A stretch of 64,000 nucleotides of DNA from Diospyros lotus. Taxonomy: Eukaryota > Streptophyta > Magnoliopsida > Ericales > Ebenaceae. Within the stretch, counting starts at the first letter, position 1, and each line of letters opens with the position of its first letter. A program made the position numbers and the translations under genes. The notes under the pieces were generated by a model, which did not search any database, was not told the origin of the DNA, and saw nothing but the letters and a program-made list of their open reading frames with translations. The DNA lies in the NCBI RefSeq assembly GCF_014633365.1, contig NC_068346.1, forward strand, positions 13,909,030 to 13,973,029. The letters are read 5' to 3'. Below, piece after piece: positions 23,291-35,113 of this stretch.

Positions 23291-23444
23291 GAAAATTTTA
23301 TCAATAACATTCCTTCCTATTATTACTCTCGAGTTAAATTTATTTTCTCCCAAGAATCCAGTTCCTCATGATAAAAAATTCCAGGGGGCCACCCCTGACC
23401 AAAAAATAAGGTTAACTTGGGGGTCTTAAAGCCCCGAGTAAAGA

Positions 23445-23690
23445 AAAAGGATTGGATGTGAATGTGATCCTCGAGGGCCTTGAACCTCGATAAAAAGAGG
23501 AAAAGATAAGATGTGATCCTCGGGGGGCCCCGAACCCCTCGATAAAAAGAGAAAATGATTAGATGTGATCTTCGGGGGCCTCGAACCCCGATAGAGAAGA
23601 GGAAAGGATTAGATCTGATCCTCGGGAAGACTCGAACCCCAATAAAGAGAAAGGGAACTAGACATGATCCTTAGGGACCTAGAGCCCCCG
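23445..23690 (+). repeat. Minisatellite of about 50 bp units downstream of pol
   Basis: Five head-to-tail units begin with variants of gatgtgatcctcgggggcc and continue gaaccccgataaaaagagg (starts near 23455, 23510, 23562, 23611, 23660). Tandem repeats between pol and the 3' LTR are known from Tat/Ogre-type elements. Confidence 0.85.
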
Positions 23691-24109
23691 GCTAAGCAAA
23701 TTAATACAATCTCTAAGGGACTGCCGCTATTAAAGATTGAATTAGTTCGAGGGTTATCCTCTGAGCATAGAGGGGGTTAGATGTAACCCCCCTCCCAGTT
23801 CTAAGAACCACCTCTAGCGAGGGCTGAAGATTCAAAACCTACAAAGTCGATATGCAAAAAGTTATTTTTGACAACGATAAAGCACGTTCGGGTGCTACTA
23901 AAACGATTAAGGTAGGGACACTTAGCTTTCTCTCGAAGAATGGTTAATTAACGTTGGAAACGTTCAATCTTTAGAGAGAAATGCGAAAATTTTCTAAGTT
24001 TTTTGAAAACAAGCAAACGAACAAAGGATCAAAGGTCAACGTTGAATTTTATTGAGATATTGTATTTATAAATACAAAGACATGTATTCTAAAGAAGATA
24101 AAGCCGCCG

Positions 24110-26690
24110 AAACATCAAAAGTAATGGAGTCCATGTCCAAGTTTGGGAAGCGCTCATTCGTGAGTTTCTTCATAAACTCGAATCCACCTCGAAGGACTCC
24201 TTCTAGTTCCGCAACGTAAGCCTAGCAAGAAGGCCACGTAGGCGTCCTCAAGGGCGGATCGAAGCTTTGCATTAGCTGTCTAAAGATCCTCTTTACACTG
24301 GGAGTAAGACTCCACTGTTTCCACATGGCCCTTTCTAGCATATTTCAACTCTGAGGTTAGCTTTTTCACGTTTTCTCGAAGTATGTCGTTCGAGCTCTTC
24401 ACGACATCTAGCTCTTCCCAAGCCTAGAGTTAGCTTGATGAGCCTCTAACATCCCATTTTGCGCTAGCTTCAGGTCCTGGCGAGCTTGAGCCTCGGCTTC
24501 ATCAGAGAACCTTGCCTCCTCATGAGCTAATTCAACAAATTTATTAAGGACATGTACGTTGTGCTCGAGATCTGCCAGCTTAGAAGAGAGGACCTCAAGC
24601 CCTCAAAACTTCTGGACTTCAAAATCCAACACTTCGATGTGGGCTAGGAGTTCTGACTCTCGTCGAGCAACTGAATTTTGGAAGGCCAAAAGACTAAAAA
24701 AAAAAGGAAAATGAATGATTATAAAAGCTTGGGCCCATGAACAAAGAAAACCCGAAGGGGAAATCAAGCAGCTAGCATTACCTTCAGAATCTCGGCGTAG
24801 TAATACTGGTCGCCCGAGATAAGCGAAGCGCTGGAGGTCGCCAGGGTGCTAATAGGAGCTGCAGCTACTTCAGGGGTTGTGGTCACCTCGACCGAAGAAG
24901 ATGAAGGGGTAGTCTCAACTCTTCGTCGCTTCGCCTTTCGGGCTAGAATCTCCTTAGTGGATAGCGCTGAGGCCTCTTCTAACAAAGCTCTCCCTGTTAA
25001 TCCCAAGTGCCCTTCCAGTGATAGGGACGTCAATAAGCGTTTAAAAACAAAAGGAATTGGAATAGTGGGATGCGTTATGGTTGACTCTGTACCTGCAGAC
25101 GACTGACTTCTCTGAGCCTCTACTCTAGCCACCTCGAGCACTTGTGCGATTATTTTGTCATCTCCTTCGGACAAATCTTAGGGTAAAGCAAGTGGTGTGG
25201 TTGATGAAGGAGAAGGTTGGGGGTCCTCATATTCTTCGGAGCTCGGATCCTGAAGGAAAGGCTCTTCGAGCAAGCCCCAATGCTGTCATTTGAGGCCTCC
25301 TAGAAAGTCGTAAGGTCCTTGTAACATCCCGTTCGAGCGATAGGAAGGACCGAAACAACTTACCCTGATGGGCCTACACGAACTTCCCAGGGAGGTCACC
25401 CATCCTTGGATTACCCCAGGTCAAGCACGCTTAACTTAGGAGTTTTTTGCCAACATTCAGCCCAAAAGGTATCCAGCTGGTGTTGTTTCCTTTCTTACAC
25501 TATCCTCGATATATACTAACTTCTCTGGGCTCTCGGGGTATTACAGTCCCCCTCAACCCATTCTCTTCGATCTAGAGGAAGCAGGGAGTCCTTTACTCTG
25601 AGAGGTCTTGGGAGCCTTCTCAGACGAAGTAGGGAGTCCTTTATCCTAAGAGCTCTTGGGGGCCTTCTCAGTTGTTTTCTTCGATTTGGCTAGGGCAGAA
25701 GGTCATTTGTTTTCGGGAAAGTCCAAAAGCATCCCCTCGATAGCGAGGGAATAGGCTATCTCCCAGAGATCTTTGACTGCATAGAAAAAATAATGGAATC
25801 AATGTCCAGCCAAGCCGAAAAGAGTGAGGGAGTAGGGAAGAAAGATAAGGGCTAACACTTACAAGTCTCACCATCCAGGCCCGCCTTGTTGAGCGTCGGA
25901 TTTGAAAGCCATTCCTCTTTCTAGTCCCGGTTGATACCCAGGATCCTACCGGCCGACTCTTTAATAGCATCGACACTCGGACGCTTGTGTTTGGTATCCA
26001 AAGTCCACCCATTGCACACAGACCAAACCTCTTGCACAGAACTAGAAACTCTAGGGGGACGAAGATGAAGCGCTCCTTCCAGTCATCTGAATCTTTAGAT
26101 CCCCCTGAGAACATGAGGCGACGTGGTCGTGACCTCAGGATCAGAACCCTCCTTAGACATGAGGAGGCAACCTTCCTTCACAATCCTTGGCGAGATAGAA
26201 ATTCAACCTCTCGGATCGTGGTTGGTGGTGAAAAAGTAATCAAATAGCTCTCCCGAAAGGTCTACCTGACCAAAGCTGCAAATAATGATAAAACCCATCA
26301 AATACCTCCATCCGAAAGGGGACAGTTTGGCCAAAATATGGTAAGATGTCGAAGGGGTGACATGACCCTCTCTTGGGGGGACAAGCGAAAGCCCCTGTCG
26401 AAAGCACATTTGTAGACGCAGAGACAGCCGGTAACAGGATGGTATACTCGCAAATGGGTGTTAAACTTGACCTCCCACTCTTCAGGATACTTTTCTCTAA
26501 AAAGTTAGCATTCTGACTCATTCATCCATTGGAAGGGGATGGAGGAAGCGGGATGAGTCTCCCACTTAACTAGCTTTGTGTCGGCCAAGTTAAGCTTTCT
26601 AGATTCGGTAATCTCCACGAAAGAGAAGCTGAAAGAGAAAGTGATGAGGGAACAAGAAGAAAAGGGAACGCACGCTAACACAGCAGCAAG
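24110..26690 (-). pseudogene. Antisense ORF of the Tat-lineage Gypsy element, decayed
   Basis: Minus-strand frames at 24764-25174, 25668-26114 and 26203-26521 form one broken protein. Its N-terminal part (right) includes RQGLSLVPPREGHVT and the DSDDWKERFIFV region typical of plant retrotransposon extra ORFs. The middle is low-complexity with a basic KAKRRRVE stretch. The C-terminal part (24110-24720 on the minus strand) is a likely coiled coil (NDILRENVKKLTSEL). Grande and other Tat elements carry such a gene in antisense between pol and the 3' LTR. The Cassandra-type LTR at 25320 splits it, and other stops and frameshifts are present. Its function in the family is not established. Confidence 0.65.
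25320..25545 (-). mobile_element. Cassandra-type solo LTR carrying a 5S rRNA-like sequence
   Basis: 226 bp, tgtaacatcccg...ggtattaca, flanked by gtcct (25315-25319) and gtccc (25546-25550). The minus strand of about 25381-25445 reads as the 5S rRNA internal promoter region: a stretch like aagttaagcgtgcttg, then ggatgggtgacctccc. Cassandra TRIM elements are the known LTR retrotransposons with 5S sequence in their LTRs, with the same TGTAACA start and TTACA end. No second LTR or internal domain is next to it. Confidence 0.85.
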
Positions 26691-27045
26691 CTAAACAGAA
26701 AAAGATCGGGAGAAGAAATAAACAGAAGGGCGAGAGTCATGTATTAAATCCTTATAGGCGGAGAATAAAGAGGCAAGTAATGATGAGCATTAATTATCCT
26801 GAATTACATATCTCGAGGGTGAAAAGTTCGGATAGCATCAGGAAAAACCAATGTCGACATCGAGAAAAATTGATAGTCACGCTAGAGAAAGGCAAATAAC
26901 TCCTCAACTCCCAGTGGATTTCAACCTTCGGAGGAAAGGGAGCTCAAACCCTCAAAGAGAATCAACGTTTTGTGCTCGAAACCTTCAGAGACTTCGACAC
27001 TCCTTGAGCCATTGAAGTTAAATGGCTCGAGGAGTAGGGGGCAAA

Positions 27046-27575
27046 TGATGAGAGAAAATGCCCTCAAGTTCATAATTACTCCTATACCCCGATAATACAG
27101 TCAATAATAGCAAAGACACGTGTTCGCCAGGGGGCCAATCTAAGGTCGCCATCTAGCCTAAGTCTAGGAGGGACATGTGGTAGATACGTCTCAACAAACC
27201 GACTAGCCTTTTGCTCAACAAAGATTCCTCGGCCTCAATCATCGTTCCGAAGATCATGGAGAAGGGAATTATCCCGAACCCTTTGAAAATGATTACCATA
27301 TACACATCACCAAGATCATGGCTTCGTAAAGGACAAGACTTAGATTTCGAAGGTTCGAAAAGGGAATTCTTATCTTGACAAGAGGATAAAAAATGGAGCA
27401 ACCAAGACGAGTAAGGATTCCTCTCTCTTTCTTGAATCTTCAGCTACATACTTTAATTTGGATAACTTTGTTAACTGACTTGAACGTCAAAGTGATCACG
27501 GGAGAACGAGTCCCCGACTCCGTTTTGCAGGTACTTAGATCGAGATAGGAGAGAGTGATCAGCTCTGCATTATCA
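27046..27575 (+). repeat. 3' LTR of the Tat-lineage Gypsy element
   Basis: A polypurine tract, ggagtagggggcaaa (27031-27045), precedes tgatgagagaaaatg. The unit ends gcattatca at 27575, giving TG...CA ends and 530 bp. Sequence homologous to the 6818-7655 LTR starts immediately after, so this element was inserted into that copy. The matching 5' LTR is not in the window. Confidence 0.65.
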
Positions 27576-28375
27576 GGGTCACACACAATAGGACAGCATG
27601 ATAAGGTAATTGTGGGCTCGATAGATTTTATGAGTAAACCTATGTGTAAGAGCTGGTATTTCCTAAATATTAATATTAAGGAAATTAATGTAAATAATGA
27701 TCTTAATAATGTGATATTAAAGTCACTTAATGTCCCTAGCAAATATGTAAACCCTAATTTGAATATAGATTCTTACTAGGCTTTAAGGTTTGGTGACTTA
27801 TTAGCCCAAATTATTAGTTGATCTTATTACCACTTACCTAGGGTTAATGGGTTGGATTAAGGAGTTAATATGGGTTATAAGTGGGAGTTTAATATGGGTT
27901 ATATGTGGCTGTTTAAAATGTTTAAATAAAACCAAGTTTAAGGAAAGAAGAGCCACACACATGGGCTTAAGCCCACTCAAGTTAGGGTTTCATTAAGAGT
28001 CTGTTTACACTCTTGTCGAGAGTCAAATTGAGGATGAAAAATTTGTGATTGCCAAACCCTAGAAGTGAGCGACTTTTGACCATACTCAAGGAGTATCCCC
28101 TTCCCTCTAGATTTCACCCTCTCATTGAGCTAACACTCCACGATACCCTAAGGAAGCTACTCTTGTTGTGGTTTTAAGTGTTGTTCGCACGAATTACATG
28201 TTAAAGGTTGAACGTTTGTGCATCTAGAGGAGATCATTCTCTTCCGGTGACTTGCGCTATAAAAGATAATATCTTAACTATTTTTCGTAATCTATTTTTT
28301 AGGAATCAGTCTTCTAAAGGAATCCATAAATAAAAATTTTAAATTCTATTACGTATATCTTCGTGGATTCTTTCG
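27576..28375 (+). repeat. Copia-like LTR, family 2, second copy, 5' end missing
   Basis: It aligns with 6888-7655 in the same orientation for about 700 bases with small indels. The first 70 bases of the LTR are missing because the Gypsy element lies there. No primer-binding site follows, consistent with a 3' LTR, though the outer border is not sharp. Confidence 0.55.
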
Positions 28376-29330
28376 AACGTACCTTTCTTTATTATGTGTG
28401 CTTAACATATATGGATTCAAAATTTATATTTGAACATTTAAGTTTTACATTTGAGTAATATTTTTTAAGCACTCATAATAAAGAAAGTATATGCCCAACA
28501 ACGGAAAACACTCCCCTTCGTGATGCTATGATTAAAAGTTAAAAGAGTGTACTCACTTGTAATTAGATTCATTTATGTTCTAAATTTACTCCCAATTTTT
28601 TTAAATTACATATTATCACGTATATAAATTCGTTGCAAGCAGTCACTAGTCACCTACTATCATTTGTAAAAAATTATTATCGTGTTAGTTGAAATTTATC
28701 TATATATATTTGACACTCAACCAATTTTTATTAGTTACATGTAATTATATTAAATTATATTTATTTTTTAGCTATTAAAAATGTAAAACATTTAATTTCG
28801 CAAGTTGTATTCAATTAATACATCTATATTTTAAATTTTACTTGAATATTATTTATGTATTTTCCATTAAATAATTTTTTGACAATTAAACAAAATTTTT
28901 ATTTTTAGCTGAAAAGGAAAAATAATTTCTTAACGTATATTCAATAATTATATGATTTTTTAAAGTAAAAATTATTTTAAAATATTTTTTTTGATTTTTT
29001 ATAATGTAAAAGGATATTCTTATTAATAATTAATTTTTTTTTTACTATTTTATTATATCAAAATGTCTGTGAACATAACAATAGAATAAAATGATCGTTT
29101 TATTTTTATTTGTACTAAAGTATAATTATTTAATTCTTTCTAGTTCTCATTCTATTCTAAGCCATTTTATTTAGCCAAACATGACCTAAGAATATTGTGA
29201 AATTAGTAATTATTCTAAATAGACAATAATAGAATAGTTTCTATTTGAAGTTTGTACATTTAAAAAAATTATAAATATTTTTTAATAAAAAAAAAAAAAA
29301 CAGAGAAAATATGGAGGCAATAGCCGTTAT
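28376..29330. other. AT-rich intergenic region upstream of the TPX2 gene
   Basis: Very AT-rich, with long A and T runs and no coding signal. The promoter and 5' leader of the gene starting at 29634 should lie at its right end, but no single TATA box stands out. Confidence 0.5.
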
Positions 29331-29633
29331 GATATGAATATTAAGCAAGAAGGCGTTAGTGGGGCTAATCCTGTTTTGTTCTTTCCAAATTCAAATTAGA
29401 GACGGCATTGTACAACGTCTTAAAGACAATGAAGGTTCTCTCGATCGAGGGAATTTGCAGAGAAATTCGTGGTCGTGGAAGATGTAGACCCCAGAGTGCA
29501 ACATCAAAAGGGCACGCATAAAGGTTTCCTTTTCCTGTTTCTTCATATTCAAGAGCAGCGTCTCTGAGATTCCAAGAAATTGCACAGAAGCTGTTCGACG
29601 AAAACGTTTAGAGAGGATCACCGCAAACAAGGC

Positions 29634-32600
29634 ATGGGTGAGTCATCAGTACCTTGTCTCATGAGGTCCTTCTCTCAGCCTGCTGAGACTTACTGCGACG
29701 ACCCCAAAGAGGTCAGTCCAAGAAACACTTCCCAAGATTTCCCACTTTCATCTACTTCATTTTCACTTATTGGGTCAAATCCCTTGTGGGTGTTTTGTTT
29801 CCTCTGTTTTCTCTTCATTGTTGTTGCTATATGGGTTTCCTCATATGTCTTGTTTCTTTCTTGGATATTTGACAATACTTGATTAGTCTTGTTTTCAGAG
29901 TATTTGAGGTTTTGTTGCCAATTATGGTTTCTTGCTCTTCTTTTGATTATTGTGCCCCATTCTTTACTTATTATTGCCTTGGGATCATGATTTAGTTCTC
30001 AAGTAATTGAAGGGTTTACGCGATGAATGTCTGTTGAAATCTGTTTTAAGTTTATCTTCAATGTGTTTAAGTTACAGATTATATTGGGAGTTACGATACA
30101 TGTATGATTGGATACATGAGCAAAGTTAGACTCAAATCTGAAGATTTAACTAAGAAGGCTATTGAAAAACAAAAATAATCATATTACAGGAAGATCCTCT
30201 CCGTGCCCTAACAACATCAATATCTTTTGGGAGATTCATGACGGAATCATTGTCTTGGGAAAAATGGTCGTGCTTCTCTAACAACCGATACTTGGAAGAA
30301 GCCGAGAAATTTTCTAAGCCAGGTTCTGTTGCTGAAAAGAAAGCTTATTTTGAGGCCCATTACAACAGAGTTGCTGCCAGGAAAGCTGCGGCAGTGCTTG
30401 AGCAGCAAAGTGCAGCAAGTAACAATTTTTCTGAATCAAGTAATCCACACGGGGCTCCGCATGATTCTTCTATTGTCCCAGACTCATCACAATCAGACAG
30501 TAATCTGTCTATCAGTGAAGTGCAGGCAGTGGGTGCCCCTAATACTGAGCAGTCTAAGGTGGTTCCCTCTGTTGATCCAAATGTATGGGATCCCAGTGCT
30601 GAAAGAAATAAATTGGGAAACACTGAGGAGAAAAATGCAGAACCAGTAAGTGAGCTTGTTGTTGCTGAAAATCCTATCCAGGTTGATTCAGCTGTCAATC
30701 GTGAAAATGTTGAAAACCACATCATTGCTACATCCACTCAACAAGAGATCACCATTGTGGTATGTGTTAGATGATTTCTACGTCCTCTTATTTCTGCCAA
30801 ATCACTTCTTTGTATGGCCTTACAACCTGATTTTTATTCTATAGAATGCTGCTAATCAAGAGAATTTAGCCTTAACAATCAAGAGGAAACAATCAACTAG
30901 GTCCCCTAAATTCACCAACATTCGAGCATCAAAGCTTTGGTCTTCTGTCAAACTAATTCCTGTCCAACCCAGCAAGGATGACTGTGCCACTCAAATCCAT
31001 AGAAGAATTGCAAGAGACGTGGTAGAGAAAAAGAGATTAACACCAAAGTCACATCACGTGTCAATGACTTCTTTTTCTCACAGAGAAAATCTTATTCCAG
31101 TTGAGTTGCCTAACCACCGTGAAAATGGTGGAAAAGGCTGCCCAGTTATGCCTACTGAACATGGAAAAATGCCTGCCATGGTGCGTGTTAAGACCATTTT
31201 TCAGGTTTTTCCCATCTGCCAGATAAACTCTTTTTGGTTACTTTCTTACCCTTTTCTTCTTCTTTCTTTTTTTCCCTTCTTTATTTTATTTGCAGCATGC
31301 TGTCAATCAAGGTGACCTAGCTTCAACAAGCACACAGAAAGAATCAATTAGTTCCTCATACTCATTCACCAACATGCCAGCATCAAAAAAACAGTCTTCT
31401 GTCAAATTGAGTCCTGTACAAACTAGCAAAGACTGGAATGGTACTCAAGCCGGTAAAAAGAGCGCAAGAGACTTGGTGGAAGAAAAGAGACCAACACAAA
31501 AATCACTTCACGTGCCTATCAATTTTTCTTCACATTCCATGAACCCTATTCGGGTTGAATTACCTAACAAGCGTGAAAATGTTGAAGTCCATCACAAGAT
31601 TGTTCCCAATCAAGAAGAGGAGATGCTCTTCACTGTATGTGTTGACTGTCATATATTTTCTTATATCTTCCAGGTTAGTTCTTTTTCATTGCTTATTACC
31701 TGATGCTTATTTTGTAGGATGCGGCTAATCGAGGTAATTTAGTTGCAACAAGCCAGAAAGCACAATCAAATAGTTCCTCAAAATCATTCGGAGAGCATCA
31801 AGCATCAAAGCTCCAGTCTTCTGTCAAACTGAGTCCTTCCCAACGCAGAGAGCGAAATACTGCCAGTCAAACCAGTAAAATGACTACAAGAGACTTGGTG
31901 GAGAAAAGGAAATTAGCACCGAAATCACTTCACATGTCAATCAATGTTTCTTGCCATGCTGGTGGACCTGGTAAAACATTTCGAAATAGCCTCAGCATTG
32001 GGAATTCAAAAACTACTGGAATCTTTGCAAAGACATCCAACGACAACTCGATTCCCATACAAACTCAAAGTAAGGTGTGTACTTTACGTCTTACATTCAC
32101 CTCATTCACCCATTGATGCATTTGTGCAAGAGCATGCCAGTGCATAAATAGTTTCGTATTCAAACAATTTGTAACACATAGCTAATATCGGTGTTTGTAT
32201 ATATATTTATATATATTGAGTGTACCGCAGGCATCAAAACGTGGGTTATCTGTGCAACCTTCAGCAACCCCTCAAGCAGAAAGAAGAAGGTAATTGTTTC
32301 TGTTAAACAAAAGCTAAGGAACATGGCTGGAGGTCTAAAATTCATGTACCCCACCCCACCTAGTGGGATTAAGGCTTGTGATTCTTACTTACCAAAAATT
32401 AAAAAAAAAAAAAAAAAAGAAAGGCGGGCTTGTGATTGTTGTTGTTGAACAGGCCTGAAGAAATAGTGGGAATATGTCAGCTGTCTGCGTAACCCTTGAT
32501 ATTGTCTAGTGCTAATTATGCACACGCCCGCGCGCGCACATAGTATTCCTGTCATCAAAATGTTCTTTTTTTCATGGTTTACAGAAGTAAAACGCAGGAT

Positions 32601-35113
32601 GATTGCTCAGTTTCTGGAAGGACAACTGATGTGAAATTGAACTACCTGTCCGCAGAGTAAGATCTTCTGCTACATAATTACTAAACAGTCTTAGCTTGTG
32701 TGGATTGGAAATTGTAGAGTTCTCATCAGATGATCATATAACTGTCAACTGAGAGAAAATATAAGAAATAAGGTTGTCTATTGATCTGGCGAATGAGATT
32801 GTGGGGATTGCAAAAGTTTTGCTATTATCCTGTCTCTGGCGCAAAGCACACAATAGGACATGGATACGAACTCTCGTCCATAATGAAATGGCTTCCTTTA
32901 GTCTAATCTGATTTGCTTCCTACTATGCTTTACTACCCTTGCCTGATGTATGTGAAGGTTACAATGATGGTTATTTACCACTTCTTTAAGCTAAAAGTAA
33001 CAGATATTTTTAGAGTGGAAGAAAAACCACACAAGTTCAATTAGCAGATCTCGACCACACCATGCACTATTATTGCCGAACAGTTACAAGATGCTACTCT
33101 CTGGCCAAACTAGTTGACTTCAAACTTATGACTTTAACTGCTTTCGTGAATTATCGTAGTCCGTCATCCAGTGCTTGAACCGCCATTGGTTGCCTTGGTA
33201 ATCCTCCAAGATGATCTTTGAGCAGAATGAACGTAAATCTTAAATGAAAGTTTTGGAGAAGCTTGAGCATGTACTCCAAATGTATTTTGAGGTGTCAATA
33301 GTGTAAAAGGAGGCTAACTTTGGACTTAAATTTATGATTTGGGAAGTCCACAAACGATAAAAATCCACTTTGACATGCACTTTCAAGGCAAACTAGTAGC
33401 AAAAATATTGTCTCTTGCTTGAGCCCTAATGTGCTTCTTGTAAAGCTGCATAATGGCATGGTGCAATCTGCCATGGGCTGTTCAGGTAATCTCTTGCTCC
33501 ATCGTGTTGTGCATGCTGCATTGACTGGTTTGTGCAGCTTTCTATTATACCTTTTTATGCTCTTGAAGGTAATAGCTCGACCTAATCACTGGAAACCAAC
33601 TGTTTTAACACCTTCAATTTCAAGCATGTTTAAACTTAATGCAACTCTCAAGACATGAGTAGAATTACACTCAAAACTGTTAGTTCGCAGATTGCCATTG
33701 CAAACCATGACATTATGCATATATTCCAATATTGTCCTGCCAATTATACAAATACACATATGAACTACTTTTTCAATTAGCATCACTTTTCCTCATACAT
33801 GTAAGAAATTCCTGTTGCACAGTAATTATTATGACGTTACAACACTGTCCAATGGAGCTGAATCCTGAATTTTCTTCAAAACTGTGTGCAGCCGCTTGAA
33901 GACTCCAGGTGCATCTGTACGCAAAGCACAGCCCCCCACTGTAGCCTCCTCTTTTAGCTTCAGGTGTGAAGGAAGAGTGGCAAAACGTAAAGAGGCAAGT
34001 TCACAGCCAATGACACTGTCTGCAGTTTTGCTTCTTAAAGCATTGTTATCATTTATTCTCATGTTCTCTCTTTCTACAATTTGCTGTTCCAGTTCTTTCA
34101 GAAGCTACAAGAGAAGCTAAACACCAAGCAGACAGAAAGTAAGCATGTCCGATCAAAACCCCGGGTTAGTTATTGACTTATATTATTGGATGAATTGGAA
34201 TAAACTCCCAAATGTGAACGCAACCAATGCTAATAAGACACTTACCTTTTAAAAACCTAAGAACTTACAACAGTTGACATAAAAGTAACAGCATTGTATA
34301 TGAAATAGTGTTCAAGATATTCTTAACACAGAGCTGTAGGTGGAAATATTAAGTATTTTTAGAACAGATTAGCAGTTAACATGAACATTCTTGTACAGAA
34401 GAAAGTAGAGGATGACTTCAAAGAGTTGCCCCTGAGTACCAGTTCCAAGGCCAAGTCTTCAGAACCAGCAAGCAATCAAATGAATAAGGTATGCGCATCT
34501 ACTTTGTTTACTTATATGATGCTTGAAGTTCTTGCTAATGTATAATATGAAACCTCAAGTTCGGAGCCAGTTGTGTACTTAAAATGCAGTATATGCATAA
34601 TGCATGTGATGATGATTTGGAAACACTCTGCTACTTGTAATAGTACTTGACTCCTAGGAGGATGAACACAAGTTCCTCATTCGGGTGGGGGTTCCTTTAG
34701 GAGGTTATGGCTTTCTGTACCCTTTTAGGGTTTAGCATATAGGAACTTCTGACTCCCAGAAGTTTTTCTTACAGTTAAAGAGTTTCATAAACCTCAAATT
34801 TTCTGTTGGACATCTCTCATGAAGTTATGAGCCGTTTGTTTGATTTCCTCTTGCATCTTCAATATCATGTGAAATCATTTCTTTTTTTTTTTCTTTTTTT
34901 TTTTTGCAGATCCAGCCGAGACAGCATTTGTCACCAAAGCTTGAAAGGAAGCAAATCCGCCACACAGATACAAATGGGAATGCTTCAGCCAAGGATAACT
35001 CCAAGCCCAAGCATGTTGTTGAAAAGACTCAAATCACTTTTTCTTCCAATTCACCATCGAGGAAAAATACAAATGAGAATGCTTCCCCAAATATCGAGCT
35101 TTTCCAAGTTTAG
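29634..35113 (+). CDS. WVD2-like / TPX2-domain microtubule-associated protein, 11 exons
   Basis: Exons 29634-29711, 30190-30759, 30845-31180, 31296-31634, 31718-32074, 32231-32289, 32585-32656, 33892-33994, 34093-34164, 34399-34488 and 34910-35113 join to 759 aa without a stop. The start MGESSVPCLMRSFS and the block ISFGRFMTESLSWEKWS...NRYLEEAEKFS (about 40-70) are the conserved N terminus of plant TPX2-family WDL proteins. The TPX2 motif FSFRCEGRVAKRKE-FFQKLQEKLN (about 625-650) spans exons 8-9. The family binds and bundles cortical microtubules. Exons 3-5 are three homologous repeats. Intron 8 has a GC donor. An in-frame ATG at 29580 is less likely the start. It faces the response regulator gene tail-to-tail, 0.9 kb apart. 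Confidence 0.85.
30845..32074 (+). repeat. Triplicated phase-0 exon within the TPX2-family gene
   Basis: Exons 3 (112 codons), 4 (113) and 5 (119) start and end in phase 0 and encode the same unit: an N/H/D-A-x-N start, ASKxxSSVKLxPxQ in the middle, then a block close to ARDLVEEKRxxPKSLHxSxN. Introns between them are short (115 and 83 bp). Confidence 0.85.
33995..34092 (+). other. GC-AG intron (intron 8) of the TPX2-family gene
   Basis: Exon 8 must end at 33994 for RVAKRKE to join FFQKLQEK in frame. The intron then starts GCAAGT rather than GT and ends ccag at 34092. The rest of the donor matches consensus well, as is usual for GC donors. Confidence 0.75.

Noticed and set aside
24846..25106. 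Plus-strand open frame of 86 codons
   Set aside because: It is a shadow of the minus-strand antisense ORF in the same GC-richer region; the minus-strand protein has the recognisable composition.
25381..25445. A 5S rRNA gene
   Set aside because: Only part of the 5S sequence is present, with changes, and it is enclosed by TG...CA LTR ends with a target duplication, so it is the 5S-like part of a Cassandra-type LTR.
30360..30737. Minus-strand open frame of 125 codons across TPX2 exon 2
   Set aside because: It lies opposite a conserved plus-strand exon with good splice sites and has no known motif.
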